Shown here piece after piece: positions 19,291-27,352 of a stretch of DNA of 64,000 nucleotides. Source of the stretch: Arsukibacterium sp. MJ3 (GTDB lineage Bacteria > Pseudomonadota > Gammaproteobacteria > Enterobacterales > Alteromonadaceae); contig NZ_LAHP01000001.1 in the NCBI RefSeq assembly GCF_000987765.1, forward strand, positions 248,001 to 312,000. The letters run 5' to 3'. Numbering within the stretch: position 1 is the stretch's first letter; the number at the start of each line of letters is the position of its first letter. The notes below the pieces were generated by a model. That model was not told the origin of the DNA. It was given only the letters and a program-made list of their open reading frames with translations, and searched no databases. Both the position numbers and the translations under genes were made by a program.

Positions 19291-19961
19291 GTGCTGACTT
19301 ACTGGCGGCGCTACTGATTGGTTTTCTTGGTAGTAGCCATTGCATTGTGATGTGCGGTGGCATTGTTGCCGCATTACAACTGTCGTTACCCGATCGCAGT
19401 GTTGCCTGGAAACTGTGTATGCAATTGCTGCTAAGTCTGGGACGATTAACCACGTATGCATTGCTTGGGGCGCTGGTCGGTTATTTTGGGGTGCAAGCCA
19501 TGGCATTGGCGGGTATATCTTTACTGTGGTTACGCTTATTTGCCGGCATATTGCTGCTAATGATGGCACTGTATATCGCCAGGCTTTGGTTTGGCCTTAC
19601 CGCACTTGAGCGCGGTGGTCAGCGTTTATGGTCAGTGGTTAGACCGTTAAGTCAAAAAGTAATGCCGCTTAATAGTCTGCCTAAAGCCTATATGTATGGT
19701 TTATGCTGGGGTTGGCTGCCTTGTGGTCTGGTTTACTCCACGTTAGGTTGGAGCTTAGCCAGTGGCAGTGCCAGCCAAGGGGCACTCATTATGTTGTTTT
19801 TTGGTTTAGGTACCCTGCCCGCTATTATCAGTTTTGGCAGCTTAGCCAACAGCTTAAGTAAGCTTAAAAACCTGCCGGCAGTTCGTTATAGTGCTGCCAG
19901 CATCTTAGCTATTTATGGTGTTTATACGATATACCTTGCTTTACAAAGACTTGTTTTTTAA
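19287..19961 (+). CDS. SafE/TauE-type membrane protein linked to cbb3 oxidase
   Basis: The 224-residue polytopic protein has about six membrane helices and the conserved SSHCIVMCGGIVAAL near residue 16 and GWLPCGLVYSTL near 143. This is the COG2836 family, related to DsbD/CcdA-like transmembrane domains. It is commonly found after ccoS. A role in copper or thiol handling during oxidase maturation is inferred, not shown. The paired Cys-containing motifs in helices 1 and 4 fit metal or redox traffic. It starts inside the ccoS stop. Confidence 0.82.
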   Translation: MSADLLAALLIGFLGSSHCIVMCGGIVAALQLSLPDRSVAWKLCMQLLLSLGRLTTYALLGALVGYFGVQAMALAGISLLWLRLFAGILLLMMALYIARLWFGLTALERGGQRLWSVVRPLSQKVMPLNSLPKAYMYGLCWGWLPCGLVYSTLGWSLASGSASQGALIMLFFGLGTLPAIISFGSLANSLSKLKNLPAVRYSAASILAIYGVYTIYLALQRLVF

Positions 19962-20001
19962 GCTCTATCAGTAATTACCGGGACAATAGAGGATCGTAAC
20001 C

Positions 20002-20706
20002 ATGCAACGCTCAGTGATTAACTGCCAGGATTGCGGCTTTAGCCAGTTATGCTTACCTTTTTCATTAAATGAGCAGGAACTTAGCCGGCTCGATGACATT
20101 ATTCAACGTAAAAAACCACTGCATAAAGGTGATATGTTATTTGAAAGCGCCATGCCGTTAAAAGCGTTGTTTGCTATTCGGACAGGCTCATTTAAAACTT
20201 TCACTCTTACCGAGCAAGGTGAGCAACAAATCACTGGTTTTCATTTGCCAGGAGACGTAATCGGCTTCGATGCCATTAATACCGAACACCATAACAGTTA
20301 TGCCGAAGCGCTGGAAACCGGTATGGTGTGTGAAATACCTTATGCCAATCTCGAGTCGTTACTTGACCAATTACCAAAACTACGACAGCAAATGATGCGT
20401 CTGATGAGCCAGGACATTCAGGCAGATCAGCAAATGTTGTTATTATTGAATCGAAAGACTGCTGAGCAAAAATTGGCAACATTCTTAAATCATCTGGCTC
20501 AGCGGTTTGGTAGCCGGGGCTTTTCTGATAAAGCCTTTCGACTATCAATGACCCGCAGTGATATTGGTAACTATCTTGGTTTAACGGTAGAAACTATTAG
20601 TCGGTTATTAAGTAAACTGCATAAAGAACAGCTGATCAACGTCGATGGCAAACTTATCAGCATCACTAATCCGGCAGTGTTGCAACAAATAGCCGGCAAT
20701 TGCTAA
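20002..20706 (+). CDS. fnr: FNR-type oxygen-sensing transcription regulator
   Basis: This cytosolic CRP-family regulator loses DNA binding when oxygen breaks its 4Fe-4S cluster. The 234-residue protein has the cluster cysteines C8, C11 and C17 ([12 protein letters not shown]) and a fourth Cys near 110 in [13 protein letters not shown] cyclic-nucleotide-like barrel follows, and the recognition helix carries [12 protein letters not shown] (ExxSR reads TTGAT half-sites). The N-terminus is about 12 residues shorter than E. coli FNR, and an in-frame stop just upstream rules out a longer form. Its place directly after the cbb3 genes suggests local control of high-affinity respiration; the family is called EtrA or Anr in relatives. 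Confidence 0.93.
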   Translation: MQRSVINCQDCGFSQLCLPFSLNEQELSRLDDIIQRKKPLHKGDMLFESAMPLKALFAIRTGSFKTFTLTEQGEQQITGFHLPGDVIGFDAINTEHHNSYAEALETGMVCEIPYANLESLLDQLPKLRQQMMRLMSQDIQADQQMLLLLNRKTAEQKLATFLNHLAQRFGSRGFSDKAFRLSMTRSDIGNYLGLTVETISRLLSKLHKEQLINVDGKLISITNPAVLQQIAGNC

Positions 20707-20804
20707 TTTTATTGATGTAGCACAAACAGAGACCTCACAGTTTTTTTATTGACTATACTTTTTCCTGCTACAGTTAACATAAGAAAATAAACAGGGAGTG
20801 TGAT

Positions 20805-21737
20805 ATGGCAATGTTCAGTAATGTGTTAGTAGTGTTAGACCCAACTGTTGACCAGCAAAAAGCCTTAAATCGGGCACTGGAATTAGCACGAAAACAACCG
20901 TGTAAATTAACCGCATTTTTGTCGATTTACGACTTTTCTTATGAGATGACCACGATGTTATCCGGTGATGAGCGTGAATCGATGCGCCAGGCAGTGATCC
21001 ATGACCGCGAGCTATGGGTTAGTGAGCTCATCAGTGATGCCAGATACCAAGGGATCGATATTGAATTAAAAGTGGTGTGGCATAACCGGCCATTCGAAGC
21101 CATTGTGCACGCCGTATTAGAACATGGCTATGATTTAGTCATCAAAGGCACGCACAACCACGATATTTTAAAATCGATGATTTTCACTCCGACAGACTGG
21201 CATATTTTACGCAAATGCCCCTGCGCCGTATTACTGGTAAAAGAACATGAATGGCCGGATAACGGTAACATTATTGCCGCGGTCAATGCTGGTAGCGAGC
21301 AAGAGCATCATCAATCGTTGAATCAGCGCGTTATTACTACTGCAACAGCAATGGCTGAAGTACTTAAAGGTCAGGTCCATCTGGTAAATGCCTTTCCGGG
21401 AACACCAGTAAATATTGCCATTGAAATTCCGGAATTTAATCCACAACAATACAACAGTGCCATGCGCGACCATCACGAAAACGCTGTCGAGCAGCTGGCC
21501 AAACAATTTGAAATGACAGAACAACATACTCACGTACTCGAGGGTATGCCGGAAGATATTATTCCACTTTTAGCTACAGAATTGGATGCTGAAATGGTAG
21601 TTATTGGTACCATTGGCCGCACCGGCCTTTCTGCCGCCATTATTGGTAACACGGCAGAGCATCTTATTGATCAGCTCGATTGCGATGTATTGGCATTAAA
21701 ACCAGCAAATTTTGTCTGTCCACTGGCAAAAAGCTGA
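20805..21737 (+). CDS. uspE: Universal stress protein E (tandem Usp domains)
   Basis: The 310-residue protein has two UspA-like domains, starting near residue 3 (FSNVLVVLDPTVDQQKALNR) and near 150. The second carries the GTIGRTGLSAAIIGNTAE nucleotide-binding-like motif near residue 266. UspE contributes to stress survival, motility and aggregation in E. coli. A clear ribosome site (AGGGAG) precedes the ATG. The fnr-uspE order is the same as in enterobacteria, suggesting ancient synteny. Confidence 0.9.
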   Translation: MAMFSNVLVVLDPTVDQQKALNRALELARKQPCKLTAFLSIYDFSYEMTTMLSGDERESMRQAVIHDRELWVSELISDARYQGIDIELKVVWHNRPFEAIVHAVLEHGYDLVIKGTHNHDILKSMIFTPTDWHILRKCPCAVLLVKEHEWPDNGNIIAAVNAGSEQEHHQSLNQRVITTATAMAEVLKGQVHLVNAFPGTPVNIAIEIPEFNPQQYNSAMRDHHENAVEQLAKQFEMTEQHTHVLEGMPEDIIPLLATELDAEMVVIGTIGRTGLSAAIIGNTAEHLIDQLDCDVLALKPANFVCPLAKS

Positions 21738-21761
21738 TATATCGGTGATCCACACTATAGT

Positions 21762-21797
21762 AATGGCGCACTCTTGGTTATAATGTGCGCCATTTTT
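21762..21797 (+). terminator. Rho-independent terminator after uspE
   Basis: AATGGCGCAC (21762-21771) and GTGCGCCATT (21785-21794) make a perfect 10-bp stem followed by more T residues. The 13-base loop contains TATAAT (21779-21784), which might double as a -10 element for ttcA, but no matching -35 was found. Confidence 0.75.
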
Positions 21798-21816
21798 CTG
21801 TAGAGTTTTAATCGTT

Positions 21817-22779
21817 ATGTCTCACGCCGCGCAAGCAAAAGCACAGTACAATTTAAACAAACTGCATAAACGGCTGCGCCGTGGTGTTGGTCAAGCCATT
21901 AGTGATTTTGGCATGATTAGCGAAGGTGACAAAGTTATGGTGTGTTTGTCTGGCGGTAAAGACTCTTATACCATGTTGGATATTCTGCTGAACCTACAGC
22001 AAGCGGCCCCGGTTAACTTCAGCATTATTGCCGTTAATTTAGACCAAAAGCAGCCTGGTTTTCCGGCTGAAGTGTTACCCAACTATTTAAACGGCATTGG
22101 CGTAGACTATCGAATTGTCACCGAAGATACCTATAGCATAGTTAAAGAAAAAGTACCTGAGGGTAAAACTACCTGCTCGCTCTGCTCGCGTTTGCGCCGA
22201 GGTATTTTGTATCGTACCGCCAAAGAATTAGGTGCCACCAAGATTGCTCTGGGGCACCATCGTGATGACATGTTAGAAACGTTGTTTTTAAACATGTTTT
22301 ACGGCGGTAAATTGAAATCAATGCCACCTAAACTGATCAGTGACAATGGTGAGCATATCGTTATCCGGCCATTAGCATATTGCAAAGAAAAAGACATTGA
22401 GAAGTACGCTCAGGCCCGTCAATTCCCCATTATTCCCTGTAACTTGTGTGGCTCGCAGGATGGCTTACAGCGACAGGTAATTAAAGACATGCTGCAAGAT
22501 TGGGATAAACGCTTTCCCGGACGCATTGAAACCATGTTTCAGGCCATGCAAAACGTAGTGCCATCTCATTTAGCCGATAAAAATTTATTTGATTTTGCTG
22601 CTATATCAAAAGATAGCCATAACCTAGTTGAAGGCGACACCGCCTTCGATCCTATTACCGTACCCACTATACCCGTAGGCTTTACTGACGATGCTGAAAC
22701 AGATTTAGACAACATAACGGACAGGCATCGGCAAAGCGAGTTAAAGCAAAATGAATTAAAAATAGTGCAGTTAGGCTGA
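21817..22779 (+). CDS. ttcA: tRNA 2-thiocytidine(32) synthetase
   Basis: TtcA uses ATP and an iron-sulfur cluster to thiolate C32 of certain tRNAs. The 320-residue protein has the PP-loop [13 protein letters not shown] near residue 46. It also has the cluster cysteines in [11 protein letters not shown] near residue 121 and [12 protein letters not shown] near 209, and [12 protein letters not shown] near 146. Length is close to E. coli TtcA (311). The C-terminal tail after residue 290 is acidic and less conserved. Confidence 0.95.
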   Translation: MSHAAQAKAQYNLNKLHKRLRRGVGQAISDFGMISEGDKVMVCLSGGKDSYTMLDILLNLQQAAPVNFSIIAVNLDQKQPGFPAEVLPNYLNGIGVDYRIVTEDTYSIVKEKVPEGKTTCSLCSRLRRGILYRTAKELGATKIALGHHRDDMLETLFLNMFYGGKLKSMPPKLISDNGEHIVIRPLAYCKEKDIEKYAQARQFPIIPCNLCGSQDGLQRQVIKDMLQDWDKRFPGRIETMFQAMQNVVPSHLADKNLFDFAAISKDSHNLVEGDTAFDPITVPTIPVGFTDDAETDLDNITDRHRQSELKQNELKIVQLG

Positions 22780-22804
22780 CAACACCACTTGCCTTACAGC
22801 AATA

Positions 22805-23665
22805 TTACTCTTCCAGGAAACGACGGTTAAAGCGGATCATATCGCTTATTTCAACTATGTACTCCTCACCACGTTCTGAATAGCGGCCCAAACCGGCCGC
22901 CAGCACTTCACCGCGAAGTGGTTTACGCTCGGCCCGCAACGTCGAGCGAATGTCTCTTAGCTCATCATAGGTATGAAACGTATTCAGGTTATAAAAGTAG
23001 CTGCGAATACTTTGTGCCGGATTATCAAATTTTGCCACTTCATGCGTTTTCTCTTCACCACGACTTAGTGGCACCAGGCCACAACCTTCCCGAAAACACC
23101 ACTGACCAAAGAAATTATAGCCTTCGACCGCAAACCGGCTGGTTCCCCAGGCAGACTCATTCGCTGCCTGCATTAACACTAAACTTGCCGGTAAAATATC
23201 TACTCGCTTAAGTAACTCATTCAGCATTTGTGGATCTGATTCGGCCACATCCATTCGAAATTCATCGTACAGGCTATATAAAAAAGCATATTCATTGATA
23301 TTAAGACGTTGATTTTTTCTTTTTTTTTCAGCTAATTCTAATAACTGTTGTCGTAAATAACGTAAACGGCTGTTTTCACGCTGCACATGCGGTCGTAAGT
23401 AATTAAAAAAAGCCCGTTTTTTAGCGTTAGTATTGCTGATGGCATTAAAGTCAGGTAGCGGAATAAACGCAATTGCCGGCTCAGTATACGCCAGCCGCTC
23501 CAGTACTTTTTTCTGATCTGCCTGATTTAGCACGGCTATCCGACTAGGCCTTTGCCACTCATCCAGTGAATCTTGCTCAGGTACCGGCTGCAAGCCAACA
23601 AAAGGGCTCAGTGCCGCTGAAGCAACCAGTAACCATGCCATAAGTGTTAAAGTACGTCTTATCAA
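22805..23665 (-). CDS. bax: Bax-like glucosaminidase-domain protein
   Basis: This is a predicted cell-wall hydrolase. It opens with a signal peptide (MIRRTLTLMAWLLVASAALS). The glucosaminidase domain contains LVLMQAANESAWGTSRFA near residue 162, followed by YNFFGQWCF. The catalytic Glu is in NESAWG, as in FlgJ and Bax. Length (286) matches E. coli Bax (274). The gene is convergent with ttcA; only 25 bases separate them and no terminator is evident. Confidence 0.87.
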   Translation of the reverse strand: MIRRTLTLMAWLLVASAALSPFVGLQPVPEQDSLDEWQRPSRIAVLNQADQKKVLERLAYTEPAIAFIPLPDFNAISNTNAKKRAFFNYLRPHVQRENSRLRYLRQQLLELAEKKRKNQRLNINEYAFLYSLYDEFRMDVAESDPQMLNELLKRVDILPASLVLMQAANESAWGTSRFAVEGYNFFGQWCFREGCGLVPLSRGEEKTHEVAKFDNPAQSIRSYFYNLNTFHTYDELRDIRSTLRAERKPLRGEVLAAGLGRYSERGEEYIVEISDMIRFNRRFLEE

Positions 23666-23922
23666 AAAATCACCACTCTATTCTGCAGTATTTCCAGCCA
23701 CGACTTGCAACATAACCGATTACTGACTGACGATATCAATGACCATTTTAGCCTTTGCGAGCCTTAGATTGAACTAAAAAATTTTTAGACGTTTATTTTT
23801 TAGGTTTTTTGCCAACATTATTGAACACTGCATTGCAAATCAGGCGCGGGTATGTAACATACTACACTTTGCTTTTAGCTATCTGGATGGATATCATTTT
23901 AGGGGGCAACACTGATTACACT

Positions 23923-25137
23923 ATGAAACCAATTGAACGCTCAACCAAGCTCGATGGAGTATGTTACGACATTCGCGGCCCTGTGGCTCAGGAAGCAAAA
24001 AGAATGGAAGAAGAAGGCCACCGTATTCTTAAACTGAATATTGGTAACCCAGCGCCTTTTGGCTTTGAAGCACCAGACGAAATTCTAAAGCATGTGATCC
24101 ATAACCTGCCAACTTCCCAAGGTTATTCCGATTCGCAAGGTATTTATCCTGCCAGAGTAGCCGTGGCTCAATATTACCAGCAACGCGGTATTTTAGGGGC
24201 TGATGCCGATGATGTGTACATTGGCAATGGCGTGTCCGAGCTAATTTTAATGTCATTACAAGCATTATTGAACAATGACGATGAAGTACTGGTGCCCTCC
24301 CCCGACTATCCGTTATGGACTGCGGCGGTTAATTTAACCGGTGGCAAAGCACGGCATTATCGCTGTGATGAGCAGCAAGACTGGTATCCGGATCTGGCGG
24401 ATATTAAAAGCAAAATTAATAAAAAAACCAAAGCTATCGTGCTGATAAATCCGAACAACCCCACCGGCGCCGTGTATAACAAAGCCTTTTTGCTTGAACT
24501 ACTAAACATTGCCCGCGAACATCGCCTGGTGGTGCTCAGTGACGAGATTTATGACAAAGTATTGTACGACGGTACCGAGCATGTCAGTACTGCTTCCTTA
24601 GCGGACGACTTAATTATGCTCACCTTTGGCGGCTTATCCAAGAACTACCGGATCGCCGGTTTTCGGGTGGGCTGGCTGTTTATTTCCGGTGCAAAAAATC
24701 TGGCGCGACATTATATTGAAGGCCTCAATGTTTTAGCCTCAATGCGGCTATGTGCCAACGTGCCGTGCCAGCACGCCGTGCAAACCGCCTTAGGTGGTTA
24801 CCAAAGTATTAATGAACTGGTCGTGCCTGGGGGGCGTTTATACGAGCAAATGGATTTAGCCCATAAGCTGGTTACTGAAATTGATGGTATTAGCTGTATG
24901 CGTCCTAAAGGCGCAATGTATTTATTTCCCAAAATTGATCTTAAGAAATTTCGTATTAAAGACGATGAGTTATTTGTGCTGGATTTTTTGCGCCAGCACA
25001 AAGTATTGCTGGTGCATGGTCGTGCCTTTAACTGGCCCGAGCCCGATCACTTTCGTATTGTGTTTTTACCACATAAAGAACAATTGGCAGCGGCCATTGG
25101 TAAGTTGGCGCAGTTTTTACAGGGTTACCGCCAATAA
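23923..25137 (+). CDS. alaA: Glutamate-pyruvate aminotransferase
   Basis: AlaA is a PLP enzyme that makes alanine from pyruvate and glutamate. From the ATG at 23923 the protein has 404 residues and aligns by eye along its whole length with E. coli AlaA: KLNIGNPAPFGF, GVSELILMSLQALL, INPNNPTGAVY, LSDEIYDKVLYD and FGGLSKNYRIAGFRVGW with the PLP lysine. A TTG 114 bases upstream would add a hydrophobic stretch absent from the family and is rejected. An AGGGGG lies 16 bases before the ATG, farther than usual. Confidence 0.94.
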   Translation: MKPIERSTKLDGVCYDIRGPVAQEAKRMEEEGHRILKLNIGNPAPFGFEAPDEILKHVIHNLPTSQGYSDSQGIYPARVAVAQYYQQRGILGADADDVYIGNGVSELILMSLQALLNNDDEVLVPSPDYPLWTAAVNLTGGKARHYRCDEQQDWYPDLADIKSKINKKTKAIVLINPNNPTGAVYNKAFLLELLNIAREHRLVVLSDEIYDKVLYDGTEHVSTASLADDLIMLTFGGLSKNYRIAGFRVGWLFISGAKNLARHYIEGLNVLASMRLCANVPCQHAVQTALGGYQSINELVVPGGRLYEQMDLAHKLVTEIDGISCMRPKGAMYLFPKIDLKKFRIKDDELFVLDFLRQHKVLLVHGRAFNWPEPDHFRIVFLPHKEQLAAAIGKLAQFLQGYRQ

Positions 25138-25149
25138 CCTTACTTACTA

Positions 25150-25178
25150 AAAGGCAGCCTGGCTGCCTTTCTATTTTT
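25150..25178. terminator. Terminator shared by alaA and the convergent small gene
   Basis: AAAGGCAGC (25150-25158) and GCTGCCTTT (25162-25170) form a 9-bp stem with a 3-base loop, followed by CTATTTTT. On the minus strand the stem lies directly after the stop codon of the small gene at 25171 and is followed by A/T-rich DNA, so it can serve both directions. Confidence 0.75.
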
Positions 25179-25377
25179 CATTGCGGCAATCTTCACCTGT
25201 CACTTCAAATTCAACGGTAGTATGACTGAGCTGATTAGGGGCCAGCACTGCGGCAATCTGCTGTTTATACAGCAACTGTACTTCCGGTTGCGGTGGTGTA
25301 GTAATTTCAACATGCATATAATTTCTTGTTTCTGTTGTCATTTCGCAGTAATCTTGCATCATTATATGGACGTCCAT
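25171..25377 (-). CDS. Small hypothetical protein (68 aa)
   Basis: This is a small acidic, beta-like protein (YMHVEITTPPQPEVQLLYKQ and HTTVEFEVTGEDCRNE) with no signal peptide. A start at 25443 would overlap the divergent symporter gene; the ATG at 25377 avoids this and has a TAGG 10 bases upstream. Ending right at a shared terminator and having ordinary codon use support a real gene. I do not recognise the family. Other in-frame ATG codons at residues 6, 7 and 14 are possible starts. Confidence 0.5.
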   Translation of the reverse strand: MDVHIMMQDYCEMTTETRNYMHVEITTPPQPEVQLLYKQQIAAVLAPNQLSHTTVEFEVTGEDCRNEK

Positions 25378-25394
25378 ACTGCTGAACCTAATTA

Positions 25395-26786
25395 ATGACT
25401 GCTGATTTCTCATTTCAACACGCTTTTGAAAGCATGACCACACAGCTGGCTGCCGTGGTTTTTTTTGCCTTTGACATTAATGGCGTTGCCATTCCTATGG
25501 TGCTGATTTGGCTAATCAGCGGTGCGCTGGTTTTTACCTGTTACCTTGGTTTTATTAATGTGCGCGGTTTTGGTCATGCCATTCGCTTACTGAAAAACAC
25601 TAAACCCAATACTGAAAAAGGTGAAATAACCCCGTTTCAAGCGTTAAGTACTGCTTTATCAGGTACTGTTGGCACCGGTAATATTGCCGGAGTAGCTATT
25701 GCTATTAGCCTGGGTGGGCCTGGCGCCACCTTCTGGATGATAATTGCTGGCGTATTGGGTATGTCAACCAAGTTTGTTGAATGTACGCTGGCGGTAAAAT
25801 ATCGGCAAATCAACGCTGATGGCAGCGTGTCGGGCGGCCCGATGTACTATATTAAAGTCGCGCTAGACAAATTTAACATGCCATTAACTGGCAGTTTTTT
25901 AGCGGTCGCGTTTTCCGTGTTTGTTATTTTTGGTGCCGCAGGCTTTGTCCATGTTAACCAGGGGTTTGTTCAGGTTAAAACGGTAACCGGCTTTGAAAAT
26001 GCCTGGTTGTTCGGCGCAATATACGCCTTGCTGGTCGGTGCCGTCATTATCGGCGGATTAAAAAGTATTGCCAGAGTGACCAGTAAATTAGTGCCGTTAA
26101 TGTGTGGTATTTATCTTATTGCGTCACTCATTGTTATTTTTACCCACGCCAGTGCTGTTCCAGCGGCCCTGTGGCTAATCGTTCAGGGAGCGTTTACTCC
26201 GGAAGCCGGCTACGGCGGTTTTATTGGCGTACTTATTCAGGGTTTTCGACGAGCAGCCTACTCCAACGAGGCCGGTATTGGTTCATCTCCTATTGCTCAC
26301 GCTGCGGCAAAAACCAAAGATCCGGTTAGCCAGGGGTTTGTTGGCTTACTCGAGCCCTTTATTGATACCGTAATCATTTGCACCATTACTGCCTTGGTTA
26401 TTATACTAACCGGCGCCTATCAAACACCTGGCCTGGACGGTGTACAAATTACCTCCGGTGCTTTTGCTTCGGTGTTTAGCTGGTTTCCATGGGTACTCAT
26501 GGTAGCCTTGTTGTTGTTTGGTTTTTCTACGGTAATTAGCTGGTCATATTATGGTTTAACAGGCTGGCGTTATCTGGTTGGCCAGGATAAGCGCTTAACT
26601 CAGTTATATAAGGTGTTCTTTTGTCTGATTGTTTCTATTGGTGCTGTGCCTAACGTTATGGCAGTTTTTGACTTTATTGACTCTATGATTTTCTTAATGG
26701 CGGTGCCAAATATTCTGGCGTTGTATCTGTTGTTGCCAGAAGTAAAGGCCGACCTAAAAGCGTATTGGCAAAAACTACCCCGCTAG
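25395..26786 (+). CDS. Sodium:alanine/glycine symporter (AGCS family)
   Basis: This inner-membrane carrier imports alanine or glycine with sodium or protons. The 463-residue protein has about 10-11 membrane helices. AGCS signatures are GTVGTGNIAGVAIAISLGGP near residue 94, KFVECTLAVKYR near 128, GGPMYYI, and RRAAYSNEAGIGSSPIAHAA near residue 284. Its position next to alaA suggests shared alanine use. The first ATG has no clear ribosome site; a second in-frame ATG at 25434 is possible. Confidence 0.92.
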   Translation: MTADFSFQHAFESMTTQLAAVVFFAFDINGVAIPMVLIWLISGALVFTCYLGFINVRGFGHAIRLLKNTKPNTEKGEITPFQALSTALSGTVGTGNIAGVAIAISLGGPGATFWMIIAGVLGMSTKFVECTLAVKYRQINADGSVSGGPMYYIKVALDKFNMPLTGSFLAVAFSVFVIFGAAGFVHVNQGFVQVKTVTGFENAWLFGAIYALLVGAVIIGGLKSIARVTSKLVPLMCGIYLIASLIVIFTHASAVPAALWLIVQGAFTPEAGYGGFIGVLIQGFRRAAYSNEAGIGSSPIAHAAAKTKDPVSQGFVGLLEPFIDTVIICTITALVIILTGAYQTPGLDGVQITSGAFASVFSWFPWVLMVALLLFGFSTVISWSYYGLTGWRYLVGQDKRLTQLYKVFFCLIVSIGAVPNVMAVFDFIDSMIFLMAVPNILALYLLLPEVKADLKAYWQKLPR

Positions 26787-26840
26787 CGGTTTATTGCCCT
26801 ATAAGTTTTCGTCAGCCACTAATGGCGTGCAATGTACTTA

Positions 26841-26869
26841 AGGCTGTTGATTAAGCAGCCTGATTTTTC
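26841..26869 (+). terminator. Probable terminator of the symporter gene
   Basis: AGGCTG (26841-26846) and CAGCCT (26856-26861) form a 6-bp stem with a 9-base loop followed by GATTTTTCT. It overlaps the last codons of the convergent yebG gene. Confidence 0.5.
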
Positions 26870-27216
26870 TGCGCTTTGGCTTTTTCAGGCTCGGCTTTGC
26901 TTACTTCTGCTTTATTTAATTCAGCTTTGTTTGGCTCTGCCGATTTTAACCCAGCCGGCGCGGCGGCTTTTGGCTCTGCTTTAGCCGGTTTTTTAGCGCC
27001 AAGCGCGACCAGTAATGCCTCTTTATTTTGGGCCAGGTATAATGCCAGTGCTTCAGTTTGCGCGTCGTCGTTTAATAAGCTGCTGTTACCTAGCATGCCC
27101 ACTAACTCATCTGCGGTATCGAGCATTTTGTCATAGGCATCCGCCTCCGCTTTTGAGGTAAACGTCATTTTTTCTACTCCGTTGCGCTCTACAATATATT
27201 TAATTACCACTGCCAT
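26851..27216 (-). CDS. yebG: YebG family SOS-response protein
   Basis: The first 75 residues match E. coli YebG (MAVVIKYIVERNGVEKMTF, SKAEADAYDKMLDTADEL). YebG is induced by DNA damage through LexA; its molecular role is not settled. The remaining 45 residues are a low-complexity Lys/Ala/Glu/Pro tail with repeated NKAE or SKAE units, unlike the short acidic tail in E. coli. A LexA operator lies 25 bases upstream of the ATG. Confidence 0.9.
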   Translation of the reverse strand: MAVVIKYIVERNGVEKMTFTSKAEADAYDKMLDTADELVGMLGNSSLLNDDAQTEALALYLAQNKEALLVALGAKKPAKAEPKAAAPAGLKSAEPNKAELNKAEVSKAEPEKAKAQKNQAA

Positions 27217-27240
27217 TTCGCTGCCCCTGATTAATTTTAA

Positions 27241-27256
27241 CTGTAATTTTATACAG
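27241..27256. promoter_or_regulatory. LexA operator (SOS box)
   Basis: CTGTAATTTTATACAG matches the gammaproteobacterial SOS box CTGT-N8-ACAG exactly, with the AT-rich centre and flanking A/T (AACTGT...ACAGTAT). It lies 25 bases before yebG and 97 bases before the divergent dgt gene. Confidence 0.88.
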
Positions 27257-27352
27257 TATATTAAGTACTATGTCGAGTGCTCGAAATAAAATCAATTGTC
27301 GCGTAGTATAGGCGTTATTAACAGAACTGTTTTATCATGATTAAGGAAGGTT

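Noticed and set aside
23809-23922. Longer N-terminus for alaA from a TTG start
   Set aside because: It adds 38 residues that include a hydrophobic stretch not found in AlaA; the ATG at 23923 matches the family start.
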